From the NCBI RefSeq assembly GCF_040892595.1, contig NZ_JBFRYB010000001.1, positions 1,984,001-2,048,000 on the forward strand: a DNA stretch of 64,000 nucleotides, given 5' to 3'. The position numbers and the translations under genes were made by a program. The stretch comes from Zhongshania sp. R06B22. GTDB lineage: Bacteria > Pseudomonadota > Gammaproteobacteria > Pseudomonadales > Spongiibacteraceae. The notes below the pieces were generated by a model. That model saw nothing but the letters and a program-made list of their open reading frames with translations, was not told the origin of the DNA and did no database searches. How positions within the stretch are numbered: the stretch's first letter is position 1; each line of letters opens with the position of its first letter. Shown here one piece after another: positions 18,242-26,392 of this stretch.

Positions 18242-18673
18242 TTTACTAAGGTATATCCTTTTTTATTGATTTGTTGCTCGGGCGGGACCCACTGTTTCGA
18301 TGTGTTGTAGTTTCTCTGTCAGAGTATGACATCCACCGAATGGATGATATTCCTGAGTCCGTTTCGCTGTGACTATCTGTCGAGCATCTATGGGCATTGT
18401 AATTGCTGATTTACTATATAAATATAAGACTTTGAAGAGCCCAAAGATAAAAATAATGATGGCAGTATGACATGAGCAATCTAAATGACCAGTCTGGCTA
18501 AAACTGCACTGGTTTTGGGTGAGGTCGCCGTATTTCTGGCGTGGCGCTAAGGTGTATATTTTGATCTGCGCTGACTGCTGTTTAGGTATTTGCACCATTT
18601 TTAATGATTAAACAATATGTGTCGGCATCTGAGCCGCCGTTTTTCTTTGATAAACATAGTAATAGGTTGATTT
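18242..18673. other. 432-base stretch without a convincing gene
   Basis: A minus-strand frame of 111 codons (18263-18598) fills most of it. It has a single hydrophobic segment but no recognisable family, no good ribosome site and unusual composition. The stretch is divergent between the YheT-like gene and the SnoaL-like gene, so it probably holds their promoters; AT-rich runs near 18410-18440 and 18600-18660 would suit. I see no repeat or hairpin with a T-run. Confidence 0.5.
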
Positions 18674-19078
18674 ATGGGAAATGCACAATTGGCGCTAGCC
18701 GCCAGTCGTTTGTCGGGACAATTTGTGGAGCAGGGCAATAAATCTGCATGGCTGGATTTGTTCGCAGACGATGCCTGTGTTCAAGATCCAGTGGGTAAAT
18801 CACCGCTGGACCCGACGGGTAATGGCCATATTGGTAAAACAGCGATCGGTAATTTTTGGGATATGATTATTGCTGCGGGTGATATTCAATTTACTATTGT
18901 GTCTTCGCACCCCGCCGGGGATGAATGCGCTAATGTTGTCAACATGGTGAATACACTGCCTGGCGATATTAAGATGGAGCTCGATATGGTGGTTGTTTAT
19001 ACAGCCAATGCAGAGGGCAAAATTATATCACTCAAGGCATACTGGGATTTTGACGCCGTTCAACAGCAATTGAGTTAA
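18674..19078 (+). CDS. SnoaL/NTF2-like protein (134 aa)
   Basis: This small cytoplasmic protein has the cone-shaped NTF2-like fold shared by SnoaL cyclases and ketosteroid isomerases. 'WLDLFADDACVQDPVG' (residues about 29-44) is the usual opening helix-strand, with the 'DP' that precedes the pocket, and 'VVVYTANAEGKIISLKAYWD' is the final hairpin. Similar single-domain proteins in marine gammaproteobacteria are often called steroid delta-isomerase. No steroid genes are nearby, so the substrate is open. The ribosome site before ATG 18674 is weak. Confidence 0.75.
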   Translation: MGNAQLALAASRLSGQFVEQGNKSAWLDLFADDACVQDPVGKSPLDPTGNGHIGKTAIGNFWDMIIAAGDIQFTIVSSHPAGDECANVVNMVNTLPGDIKMELDMVVVYTANAEGKIISLKAYWDFDAVQQQLS

Positions 19079-19364
19079 GGTCTCGCGCGGGAACTGATGC
19101 TTTGAGTCGTAAAATGGCAGCCTTTCTAGCTCATTTTTGTGATTAAGCGGGCATTGTGCCTATTTATTCTGCTCAGTTGTGTTTGATAGTTGTGTAAAAT
19201 CTGGTGGTTGCAGTCCCGTTAAATGGGCTGCTTGAGTGCGGTTTGCCGCGTTCGTTCAGCTATGCAACACTGTTAGTATGACTAGGGTCAGCTTGCAGAG
19301 CTAAGGAATTGATTTTATTAAGGTCTATAATACTAATCTCAGTGCCGGTGGATGAGTAAATAGT

Positions 19365-20345
19365 TTGGTTGTATTGACGCGGTGTTTAAGTTTCATTCTG
19401 CTTGTCACAGCGTTTGCTGGGCCTTCGATCGCGCGTGCCCAATTACTTAATATTGAATTACTCGGTGTATCAATTACTGCGCCCGTCAATGATGTCTTGG
19501 CGGATATTAACTTGCTGGGCGGTATTACCGGCGGCGGGGAGTTGCTTGGGGTCGAGGTGCTGGGCTCAGACAATCTATTGGGACTGAGTGTGAGCGGCCA
19601 GGATATATTATTGCTGGGGGCCCCGGTGGGAGGCACAAGCGATGGCGGCGATCTTTCTGTTTTAACCGGCACTATAGATACCTCGCAGGGAGCGGTGCTT
19701 GAATTTTTGCAAGATACTGCCATGGGCGATATTAATCCTACCGTGCTCACTCTCTCCCTGCCTGGCTCTGATGGGCAGGGGTCGCCAGATGTTGATACCA
19801 GTAAAGATAAAGAAACGGCATCGACGCCAGAGATTTTAGCGGGTGTTGCCAGCACTAAACTTGGTGCCTGTGTCGATAAAGACCGAGATAGTGTTTGTGA
19901 CAGCGACGATCAGTGTTTGAATTCTCCAGCGGGCGCTATGGTGCTACCATCAGGCTGCCATTTTGACCGCGCCAAGCCGCTGGCCCTGCAGGGTGTTAGC
20001 TTTGGGGTAGGTACTGCGGTGCTTGTCGATTCTTCTACCGAGATCTTACGTAAAGTGGCGCAGATGATTCAATTTATGCCGCGCGTCATGATTGAGGTCG
20101 CCGGTCATACCGATGATGTTGGTAGCAGTGCTGATAATCAGGTGTTGTCTGAGCGACGAGCACTGGCGGTAAAAAACTATTTGGTAGCGGCGGGAGTGTC
20201 CCCGCAACAGTTAGTCGTAAAGGGCTACGGTGAGTCCCGGCCTCTGGTTTTGACTAGCAGGCTGTCTGCGAAGGCACTGACTGATGCTCGCAGCCGCAAT
20301 CGCCGGGTGGAGCTGCAAGTGCTCGACGGGCGTCCTAAGCCCTGA
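19365..20345 (+). CDS. OmpA C-terminal domain protein with Leu-Gly-rich N-terminus (326 aa)
   Basis: This is a predicted peptidoglycan-binding protein. The last ~120 residues are an OmpA-like domain with 'VAGHTDDVGSSADNQVLSERRA' and 'VKGYGESRP'. Before it is a thrombospondin-type-3-like calcium motif, 'DKDRDSVCDSDDQC'. The first ~130 residues after the signal peptide are unusual: loose repeats of 'LLG' units (ELLGV, NLLGG, ELLGVEVLG, NLLGLSV, LLLGAPVGG), perhaps a beta-solenoid. The start is TTG 19365, since an in-frame stop lies at 19353; it gives a good Sec signal ending 'SIARAQ'. A TATAAT lies at 19326-19331. The next gene, a TpsB-like barrel, follows after 38 bases. Confidence 0.82.
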   Translation: MVVLTRCLSFILLVTAFAGPSIARAQLLNIELLGVSITAPVNDVLADINLLGGITGGGELLGVEVLGSDNLLGLSVSGQDILLLGAPVGGTSDGGDLSVLTGTIDTSQGAVLEFLQDTAMGDINPTVLTLSLPGSDGQGSPDVDTSKDKETASTPEILAGVASTKLGACVDKDRDSVCDSDDQCLNSPAGAMVLPSGCHFDRAKPLALQGVSFGVGTAVLVDSSTEILRKVAQMIQFMPRVMIEVAGHTDDVGSSADNQVLSERRALAVKNYLVAAGVSPQQLVVKGYGESRPLVLTSRLSAKALTDARSRNRRVELQVLDGRPKP

Positions 20346-20383
20346 GATCGGGGCCACGATAATAGATATTTTTTGGAGTAAGC

Positions 20384-22078
20384 ATGGCAATCGACCTACC
20401 TCCCGTAATTCCGCCACAGGCGTCTACTGCGGAACGCATTGAGCAATATGCGGCGGCTCAGTCTGATTCCATTATTGACGTCAAGATTGGCGAATACGAT
20501 CTGCGGATTTCCGGTAACCGCTATCTTAGCCGTGAGCAGATCGACCTGATTATGACGGTTGCCAAAACCCCCGCCCAGGCGGTTAATGCCTTGACTCAAG
20601 CTTATTATCAGCTTGGCCATTTACTTGTCACCGTTTATTTTGCGCATCGCGACAACACTATTTTCGCTCACGTCATCAATGGCCATTTAGCTGAAATTAA
20701 AGCGCCAGACAGTATCGCTCCGTATTTCTCGGGCTTGATTGGTGATCAGGATCTTACTCGTTCGGAATTTGAGACCAAGCGAGTGTTGGCAAATCTGAAG
20801 AGTGAGCGCGCGGGTTTAAATTACGGGGTGACTTATCAGCTGTCAGAAGACCCAACGGCCTTCACTATTGTGCTCACTGAGTCCAAAAAAGAGGATCACG
20901 ACAGTACCGATTTAAGCCTTAGTGCGAATAATTATGGTAATCGCTTTTTAGGACGCTACTTTGCTAATGCGACACTAAAACATGATTTTAATAGTGGTGT
21001 TCAGGCATCGTTTTCCTATGATCGCGCTTTGATCGAACTTGGTGAGGTGAATGGTGGAGATTATTATGACGGCTATAGTTTTCGTTTAAATTATCCGAGT
21101 AGCTTTGGCTTATATGGCATAGAAGCCCGTTATACGGAAGATCAGCGCCGCAGCGATGGCTTGGTGACGAGCGATGGACCTAGCCCCATAGATGATTTTT
21201 TATGTGTTATTCCATTGGTCTGCGAATTAACTAATGGCTTGGGCTTGAGTATCGGTAGTGGTACGACAACGGAGGCAAGGCGCCTGCGTTTGGTGTCGAA
21301 AGTCCGCAGTGTTGCACTCACGGGTGAACAGGTGATAAGTAGTGATGCGGTGCATCGCTTTACGGTGTCACAGCGCTTGGAGAACGTTGATAGCGTCATT
21401 GACATTGATGGCTTTGGTAAAGCCTTAGATGAGCCACAAACGAGTCTTGAGCTGGGCCTCAAATATAATAAATTAATACGTCTATTTGGTATTGGTAGCC
21501 AATTAACCGCGCAGGGGTTTATAGAGGCCGGGCTGGAATCTGATACCGGTACACTGGGCAGGGATACCCGCGAGGGAGAAGTGGCAACCGGGCGACGGAC
21601 GGGTGAGTTTTTAGTATTTAAACCGCGTGTGGCGTTAAAAATGGCGGTAAGCGATTGGGCGACATTGAAAACAGATGTGATTGGTCAATTCTCAAACGAT
21701 CAACAGTTACCACTTCAACAACAGTTTTTCTTAGGTGGCGCAGCAGGTCTTAGTGCCTATTTACCGGGTGTATTGGTTGGTGATTCGGGTAGTTATGCGA
21801 AGCTGGCGCTGGAAAGTAATGGTTTGCCCCTGTTTGGTCTGATGTTTAAACCCACGGTTTTTGTAGAGCATGGTCAGGCCTGGTATGAGGATGCCAGCGG
21901 AGAGGCCGGAGATACTCGCGCGATTGCGGATGCGGGGTTTAGCCTTAAGGCGGAGCTGGGTAAGCAATTTGTGACGGAGATAGTCGCCGCTACTCCGGTA
22001 TATGATAACAACCTCAATGAAGAGGCTTTATCGCAGGTTGAAGTCGACTTTTTTTGGCGACTCTCCATTACTTTTTAA
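20384..22078 (+). CDS. ShlB/FhaC-type outer membrane transporter (TpsB), no signal peptide (564 aa)
   Basis: This is an Omp85-superfamily two-partner-secretion transporter. The N-terminus has POTRA-like sequence ('GNRYLSREQIDLIM', 'ALTQAYYQLGHLLVTVYF'). The rest is a beta-barrel, with the conserved 'FFLGGAAGLSAYLPG' (the barrel segment before the RGF-like loop) near residue 450 and a C-terminal aromatic ending 'FFWRLSITF'. The normal export signal is missing: the protein begins 'MAIDLPPVIPP', which looks like a mature N-terminus. An in-frame TAG at 20363 rules out a longer start, and GGAG precedes the ATG. No large TpsA exoprotein is next to it; the OmpA-like gene upstream is its only close partner. 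Confidence 0.82.
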   Translation: MAIDLPPVIPPQASTAERIEQYAAAQSDSIIDVKIGEYDLRISGNRYLSREQIDLIMTVAKTPAQAVNALTQAYYQLGHLLVTVYFAHRDNTIFAHVINGHLAEIKAPDSIAPYFSGLIGDQDLTRSEFETKRVLANLKSERAGLNYGVTYQLSEDPTAFTIVLTESKKEDHDSTDLSLSANNYGNRFLGRYFANATLKHDFNSGVQASFSYDRALIELGEVNGGDYYDGYSFRLNYPSSFGLYGIEARYTEDQRRSDGLVTSDGPSPIDDFLCVIPLVCELTNGLGLSIGSGTTTEARRLRLVSKVRSVALTGEQVISSDAVHRFTVSQRLENVDSVIDIDGFGKALDEPQTSLELGLKYNKLIRLFGIGSQLTAQGFIEAGLESDTGTLGRDTREGEVATGRRTGEFLVFKPRVALKMAVSDWATLKTDVIGQFSNDQQLPLQQQFFLGGAAGLSAYLPGVLVGDSGSYAKLALESNGLPLFGLMFKPTVFVEHGQAWYEDASGEAGDTRAIADAGFSLKAELGKQFVTEIVAATPVYDNNLNEEALSQVEVDFFWRLSITF

Positions 22079-22116
22079 GATCCTTTTTATGGATAACTTC
22101 CTTATTGAGAGCTATC

Positions 22117-22145
22117 AAAAGCAGTCGGCAGCGGCTGCTTTTTTT
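22117..22145 (+). terminator. Intrinsic terminator after TpsB-like gene
   Basis: AAAAGCAG and CTGCTTTT form an eight-pair stem around a ten-base loop, running into seven T residues. It lies 40 bases after the stop of the TpsB-like gene. Confidence 0.75.
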
Positions 22146-22220
22146 ATGGTTAGGATTGTTCATTTATTTCTGGCGGAGAATAATTCCGCGGTCTGAGGTA
22201 ACGGTTTAGTTGCTTATTTT

Positions 22221-23552
22221 TTATCTTGGCAGCGATATCTCCGCACAAACCCCTCCAAGACTAGAGTCTTTAAAGCTGATAGCGCCCTGATAACTGTCGA
22301 TAATATCGCCGACAATGGCAAGTCCTAGGCCTTGTCCTTGACCATACTGATCACCTCGTATGCCACGTTCCAGTAAATTTTCACGGGACTCTGCGGAGAT
22401 GCCGGGGCCGTCATCGTCGATGTAAATAACGGTCTGATCGCCGTTAATCTTACAGTGGATGGCAATCGTTTTGCGGCAGGCTTTGCAGGCATTATCGAGC
22501 AGATTGCCGAATAGCTCCATGGCGTCTTGTTCGTCAATCGCAACAGTCTGCTCGGCATCTAGCGATAGTTGGAAGTTCAGCGCCTTGTCTCGATATACTT
22601 TTGTCAGGGTGTTATTGAGCCGTGTTATCAGCGGCTGCAACTGTATGCGGCCGCTAAGATTTTGCTGGCCACTGCTTACCGCCCGCTTAAGTTGATAATT
22701 AATAATGTTGTCCATGCGGTTTATTTGTTCAATGGTAACAGCGTCTTTGGTATCTCCTCCCTTAAGGATCGCAAGCGGGGTCTTAAGGCTGTGAGCAAGA
22801 TCTGCCAAGGTGTTTCGATAACGTTCGCGCTGCTTTTTTTCTTTGTCGAGCAATTGATTTAAATTGTGGGTAATACCCTGCAGCTCGCGGGGGTAATTGA
22901 GATCAAGTTTTCCCGTGTTGCCTTGCTCTAATAGTTTTAAATCTATGGCCAAATCGCGTAGGGGTCGCAAACCCCAATATAAAATAAGTGCAGTCACGAT
23001 TAGCGATATGGTGAGCACTAGCCCGAGCCAGAGGGTCAGCTGATTTTGAAATTTTTTGAGCTCGTTAAGAAGTACCGCTTGACTGGAGTAGAGCGAGAAG
23101 AGGAGGGTGACCTCGCGTTCATCTTCGGTCTCCCAAATGGCGTGATATTGGAAAACAAAAAAGGGTTCTTTATCGACGTAAATTTCGCTAAATAATTCTT
23201 GTCCGCTGCGCGGTGTGCTCTCCGGGGGCGGCAGTGGTATGGTTTCGCTAGAGACTGACCGCCACAGTAGCGTGCCATCGCGTAGTCTAACTTGCGCATA
23301 GAGCCCAGAGCGGAACTGCCAAAACCGGGGTTCCTTTAGGCGATCGCCCATATCAATGGCGTCGTCTTGCCACTCGATGGCGCCTAACAGACCAAAGAAT
23401 TGCAGTCGAAGTTGCTCTTGTTCTGCACTGATTAGACTCGCTTTATGGGCGCGATCTATTGCAATGCCGGTTGCTCCCAGTAGTAATGCCATCAGACTAA
23501 GGCTGGCAATGATGAGTCGCCTAGTAATGGATTGATTGCCTTGGGCTGACAT
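22221..23552 (-). CDS. Sensor histidine kinase, PhoQ/QseC-like (443 aa)
   Basis: This is an inner-membrane histidine kinase and partner of the regulator next to it (one base apart). The first membrane helix is at residues ~11-31; a periplasmic sensor of ~130 residues with several acidic positions follows, then a second helix near 170-190 and a HAMP-like segment. The H-box is 'LADLAHSLKTPLAIL' near residue 250, the N-box is 'LFGNLLDNACKAC', and the G-boxes are 'DDGPGIS' and 'GQGLGLAIVGDI'. The 'HSLKTPLA' form of the H-box is typical of PhoQ. A Mg2+ or cationic-peptide signal is possible but unproven. Confidence 0.88.
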   Translation of the reverse strand: MSAQGNQSITRRLIIASLSLMALLLGATGIAIDRAHKASLISAEQEQLRLQFFGLLGAIEWQDDAIDMGDRLKEPRFWQFRSGLYAQVRLRDGTLLWRSVSSETIPLPPPESTPRSGQELFSEIYVDKEPFFVFQYHAIWETEDEREVTLLFSLYSSQAVLLNELKKFQNQLTLWLGLVLTISLIVTALILYWGLRPLRDLAIDLKLLEQGNTGKLDLNYPRELQGITHNLNQLLDKEKKQRERYRNTLADLAHSLKTPLAILKGGDTKDAVTIEQINRMDNIINYQLKRAVSSGQQNLSGRIQLQPLITRLNNTLTKVYRDKALNFQLSLDAEQTVAIDEQDAMELFGNLLDNACKACRKTIAIHCKINGDQTVIYIDDDGPGISAESRENLLERGIRGDQYGQGQGLGLAIVGDIIDSYQGAISFKDSSLGGVCAEISLPR

Positions 23553-23553
23553 T

Positions 23554-24237
23554 TCAGTGTTGGGTTTCGCTTAGCTCAAAGCGATAGCCTCGACCGCGCA
23601 GCGTTGAAATGGGCTTAAGAGTATTGCCAGGGTCGAGCTTTTTCCGCAGACGAGCAATAAACACTTCAATGACATTGCTGTCGCGATCAAAATCCTGATC
23701 GTAGAGATGTTCGGTGAGATCCGTTTTAGACACCACTTGGCCGCTGCGCATAGCGAGATATTCAAGTGCATTGTACTCGTAAGCAGTTAGCTCGACGGAC
23801 GTATTGTTGAGTAGCGCTCGTTTGGCTCCAGTGTCAATGGTGATACAGCCAAATTGTAATTGGGGGCTGGCAAAACCCGCCGAGCGTCGAATTAGAGCAT
23901 TGGCCCTTGCCATGACTTCTTCGATTTGAAATGGCTTGGCGACGTAGTCATCTGCGCCGGCTTCAAGTCCTTCTACTTTGTCCTGCCAGCGGTCTCTTGC
24001 AGTGAGAATCAAAACGGGAAATTTACGACCCTCTTGGCGCCACTGCTTTATGACATTAATACCGTCAATGCCCGGCAGTCCCAAGTCGACAACCGCTAGG
24101 TCATAGGGATTTTCTTGGCCAAGATACAAGCCTTCGTTGCCGTCCGCGGCTGTGTCGCAAGCATAGCCGGCGCGTTCAAAATTACGGTGTAACTGCTCTA
24201 GCAGCAGGCTTTCGTCTTCGACTAGCAGAATACGCAT
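23554..24237 (-). CDS. OmpR-family response regulator, PhoP/QseB-like (227 aa)
   Basis: The receiver domain has the acidic pair at residues 8-9, phospho-acceptor Asp51 in 'VVDLGLPGIDG' and Lys101 in 'VAKPF'. The C-terminal winged helix has 'LTAYEYNALEYLAMRSGQVVSK' and ends 'LRGRGYRF', a standard OmpR effector. It is cotranscribed with the kinase downstream and with a PepSY and a glycine-zipper protein upstream. As in PhoP/QseB systems, those envelope proteins could be targets or modulators. Confidence 0.9.
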   Translation of the reverse strand: MRILLVEDESLLLEQLHRNFERAGYACDTAADGNEGLYLGQENPYDLAVVDLGLPGIDGINVIKQWRQEGRKFPVLILTARDRWQDKVEGLEAGADDYVAKPFQIEEVMARANALIRRSAGFASPQLQFGCITIDTGAKRALLNNTSVELTAYEYNALEYLAMRSGQVVSKTDLTEHLYDQDFDRDSNVIEVFIARLRKKLDPGNTLKPISTLRGRGYRFELSETQH

Positions 24238-24249
24238 AGTGAACTTCGC

Positions 24250-24576
24250 TCAATCATTGATGATGACATTTCTAATTTTGCCGTTATCTTGCAGTATTCG
24301 AACGCTGTAACTATCGCCGTTGCCGCCACGTATTTTTTTTGCGCCAACGGCTCTACCACCGTAGCGTTGCTCGGCGATAGAGATCGCCTCGTTAACACTC
24401 AGGGTGCTGCGAGCGCGGTCGTCTAAGCGCTGCTCAAGCGGTGAGCGGTCGGGCAGACTCAGGCGACCACCACTTACATTACCTAGCGGATTCGCCTCAC
24501 TGAGTGTTGCAAAACTTGTGGCAGTCAGCAAAATAACGATTTGCAGTTGCACGCAAAGTTGTGAAGTACGCTTCAT
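24250..24576 (-). CDS. Exported PepSY-domain protein (108 aa)
   Basis: A signal peptide (residues ~1-28) precedes a single PepSY repeat: 'LSVNEAISIAEQRYGGRAVGAKKIRGG' and 'YSVRILQDNGKIRNVIIND'. Small PepSY proteins are often encoded beside PhoPQ/QseBC-like systems and may inhibit proteases or tune the sensor. ATG 24576 has AGGAG at five bases; the ATG at 24591 does not. Confidence 0.82.
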   Translation of the reverse strand: MKRTSQLCVQLQIVILLTATSFATLSEANPLGNVSGGRLSLPDRSPLEQRLDDRARSTLSVNEAISIAEQRYGGRAVGAKKIRGGNGDSYSVRILQDNGKIRNVIIND

Positions 24577-24596
24577 AGAACTCCTAAACATCTACT

Positions 24597-25106
24597 TTAG
24601 CCACGCGGAGTGACTTTGACCTCAATTTCTATTTCTTCACCGGGATTATAGGGTAAGCGGGTGTGATAAATCTCGCCTTGGTAGCGATAGCTTACATCAT
24701 AGCCCACTACTTCATCTCGCCATTCGCGATGTTGTTGGATTTCGCAGCGCTCGATAGTTTCATAGTGGTTTGATCCCCGTCGGCGGGAAATGTCAGACGC
24801 AACCGTGGCTCCCAGTACAGCGCCTACTACCGTGCCAACGCGTTTGTTGCTTTTGTGGTGGCCAAGCTCATTGCCGAGTGCGCCGCCAATGATGGCGCCA
24901 AAAATTGGCGCAGAGCTACTGCCGTGGTGAGAGACTGTTTCCTCCCAACATTGCTCTATCGGCGCATTAAAGGCTACACGCTCGTAAACCGCCTGAACCT
25001 GAGTAACCCGTGCGTATTGAGTGTGCTTGACGCTGTTGCTTCGGTGGTCGGCAAACACTGGGCTAGCGCAGGCAAAGATCAACGGGATAATGCGATACTG
25101 GAACAT
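24597..25106 (-). CDS. Glycine-zipper 2TM envelope protein (169 aa)
   Basis: This exported protein (signal residues 1-19, cleavage near 'VFA-DH') has a glycine-zipper pair, 'IFGAIIGGALGNELG' and 'VGTVVGAVLGATVAS', near residues 68-105, as in SlyB/Rick_17kDa-type proteins. Two cysteines (in 'EQCWEE' and 'ERCEIQ') flank the zipper. It is first gene of the four-gene two-component operon; GGAG lies eight bases before the ATG. SlyB belongs to the PhoP regulon in enterics, so feedback on the adjacent system is a reasonable inference. Confidence 0.82.
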   Translation of the reverse strand: MFQYRIIPLIFACASPVFADHRSNSVKHTQYARVTQVQAVYERVAFNAPIEQCWEETVSHHGSSSAPIFGAIIGGALGNELGHHKSNKRVGTVVGAVLGATVASDISRRRGSNHYETIERCEIQQHREWRDEVVGYDVSYRYQGEIYHTRLPYNPGEEIEIEVKVTPRG

Positions 25107-25215
25107 AGCTTATACTCCAAAACTATTGCTAGTATGTAGGATAGTGGTCTCTGCCTTAACTAAAGCTGAACCATGTGTAAATCGAGACAATTTTAATAAG
25201 TTTAAGGAGAATCTG

Positions 25216-25839
25216 GTGAAACTATATACATACGCTCCAGCGCCAAATCCGCGCCGAGTCGGTCTATTGATGAAATACAAGGGTATCGAATTAGAGACCC
25301 AAGAAATCGATATGATGGCAAAAGAGCAGCTTTCCCCAGCGTTTAGTGCGGTCAATCCTCGCTTGACCTTGCCGACCTTGGTATTGGACGACGGTACGAT
25401 CTTGTCTGATACCGTCGCAATTTGTGCTTATTTGGATGATGTTTTTCCAGATAAACCCGTTTTTGGGAAAACGGGATTACAGCGCGCTCAAATTATTGGC
25501 TATTGCCACCAGATATTTTTTGAAGGTTTTAGCGCTGTTGGCGAAGTGCTTAGAAACAAGGGCAAAGCCTTTCAAGACAGTCCGCTTCCCGGGCCCCTGA
25601 AAATGCCGCAAATTGCGGAGTTAGTAGAACGTGGCAACCTTCGCATTACAGCCTTCTTTGAGACAATGAATACTGAGGTAGAGAGTAAAGAGTATTTAGT
25701 CGGTGATACAGTCTCGCAGGCTGATATCGACCTTTATGTGGTGCTCGGATTTTGTGGCTGGGTACGACGTGCAATTCCAGAGGATTGCGGCGCATTGCAG
25801 ACCTGGTTCGATAATATGAAGTTGAAGTTGGGCGAGTAG
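25216..25839 (+). CDS. Glutathione S-transferase family protein (207 aa)
   Basis: This is a complete cytosolic GST. The thioredoxin-like half starts 'MKLYTYAPAPNPRRVGLLMKY' and includes 'LPTLVLDDGTILSDTVAIC', the conserved cis-Pro and glutathione-contact segment. The helical half ends with 'YLVGDTVSQADIDLYVVLGF'. The start is GTG 25216 with AAGGAG seven bases upstream; the longer frame from 25021 lies in the divergent gene. The active Ser/Cys is not clear: 'APAPNPRR' has Asn-Pro where many have Ser/Cys-Pro. Detoxification or dehalogenation role is open. Confidence 0.85.
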   Translation: MKLYTYAPAPNPRRVGLLMKYKGIELETQEIDMMAKEQLSPAFSAVNPRLTLPTLVLDDGTILSDTVAICAYLDDVFPDKPVFGKTGLQRAQIIGYCHQIFFEGFSAVGEVLRNKGKAFQDSPLPGPLKMPQIAELVERGNLRITAFFETMNTEVESKEYLVGDTVSQADIDLYVVLGFCGWVRRAIPEDCGALQTWFDNMKLKLGE

Positions 25840-25856
25840 GCACCGCAAGGATACTT

Positions 25857-25891
25857 AAACAGGGCGAAATCGTGCAGAGTTCGCCCTGTTT
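25857..25891. terminator. Bidirectional hairpin terminator
   Basis: AAACAGGGCGAA pairs with TTCGCCCTGTTT across an eleven-base loop, a perfect 12-pair stem with A-run and T-run ends. It lies between the convergent GST gene and the His/Tyr-rich gene and would serve both. Confidence 0.8.
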
Positions 25892-25899
25892 GTTAGCTA

Positions 25900-26262
25900 C
25901 TAAAGACCAAAAACGACTTTAACTCGACTATTAAAAGCCGGTTGGTAGCGATGACCGCAGCGGCGGTTATGCTCGTGGCGCGCATAGTAATGCTTACCGT
26001 AACGCTGCTTATTGTAGTGATGCTTGCTATAGCGGTGTTTATCGTAGTGATGGTTGTTGTAGCTTTGATAGTAGTGTCTATCGTATTTGTCATAGTCTTG
26101 CTTGTGGTGTTTTTTATAATGTTTGTCATGGCCTTGGTGAGACCCGCTGTCATGGTATTGATAGCGGGCCTCAAATTGATTGCCACCGCGATGGTCGGCG
26201 TAGGCGCTGCCTGCGAAAAAACCTAAACCAGCAAGCAGAATTAACGTTTTTGTCAGTTTCAT
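25900..26262 (-). CDS. Secreted His/Tyr/Lys-rich protein (120 aa)
   Basis: I do not recognise a family. A clean signal peptide (residues 1-22, ending 'GSAYA') is followed by ~75 residues made almost only of His, Tyr, Lys, Asp, Arg and Gln in irregular units such as 'YDKHRYSKHHYNKQRYGKHYY'. A C-terminal 'FNSRVKVVFGL' looks like a beta-strand ending. AAGGAG before ATG 26262 and the terminator behind it support expression. The His density suggests binding of Ni, Cu or Zn, or a pH-responsive polymer; this is inference. Overlapping frames on either strand are hydrophobic translations of the same repeats. Confidence 0.75.
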   Translation of the reverse strand: MKLTKTLILLAGLGFFAGSAYADHRGGNQFEARYQYHDSGSHQGHDKHYKKHHKQDYDKYDRHYYQSYNNHHYDKHRYSKHHYNKQRYGKHYYARHEHNRRCGHRYQPAFNSRVKVVFGL

Positions 26263-26392
26263 AATGATGCTCCTTTTGTTAAATACCCGGTCATGATCAC
26301 ACGCGGTGGCTTAACGACTCCTGAATACCACTGGGATTGTAAAAAGGCGGCGCTTAAATAATAATAGTGGCACTATAAAAACAAAAGGTGGT

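Noticed and set aside
18263..18598. 111-codon minus-strand frame between the YheT-like and SnoaL-like genes
   Set aside because: No ribosome site, no family resemblance and composition unlike the neighbours; kept only as a note in the intergenic entry.
25893..26226. Two other frames, one on each strand, across the His/Tyr-rich gene
   Set aside because: Both are shadow translations of the His/Tyr codon repeats (Thr/Ile-rich or Val/Ala-rich); only the 25900-26262 frame has a signal peptide and ribosome site.
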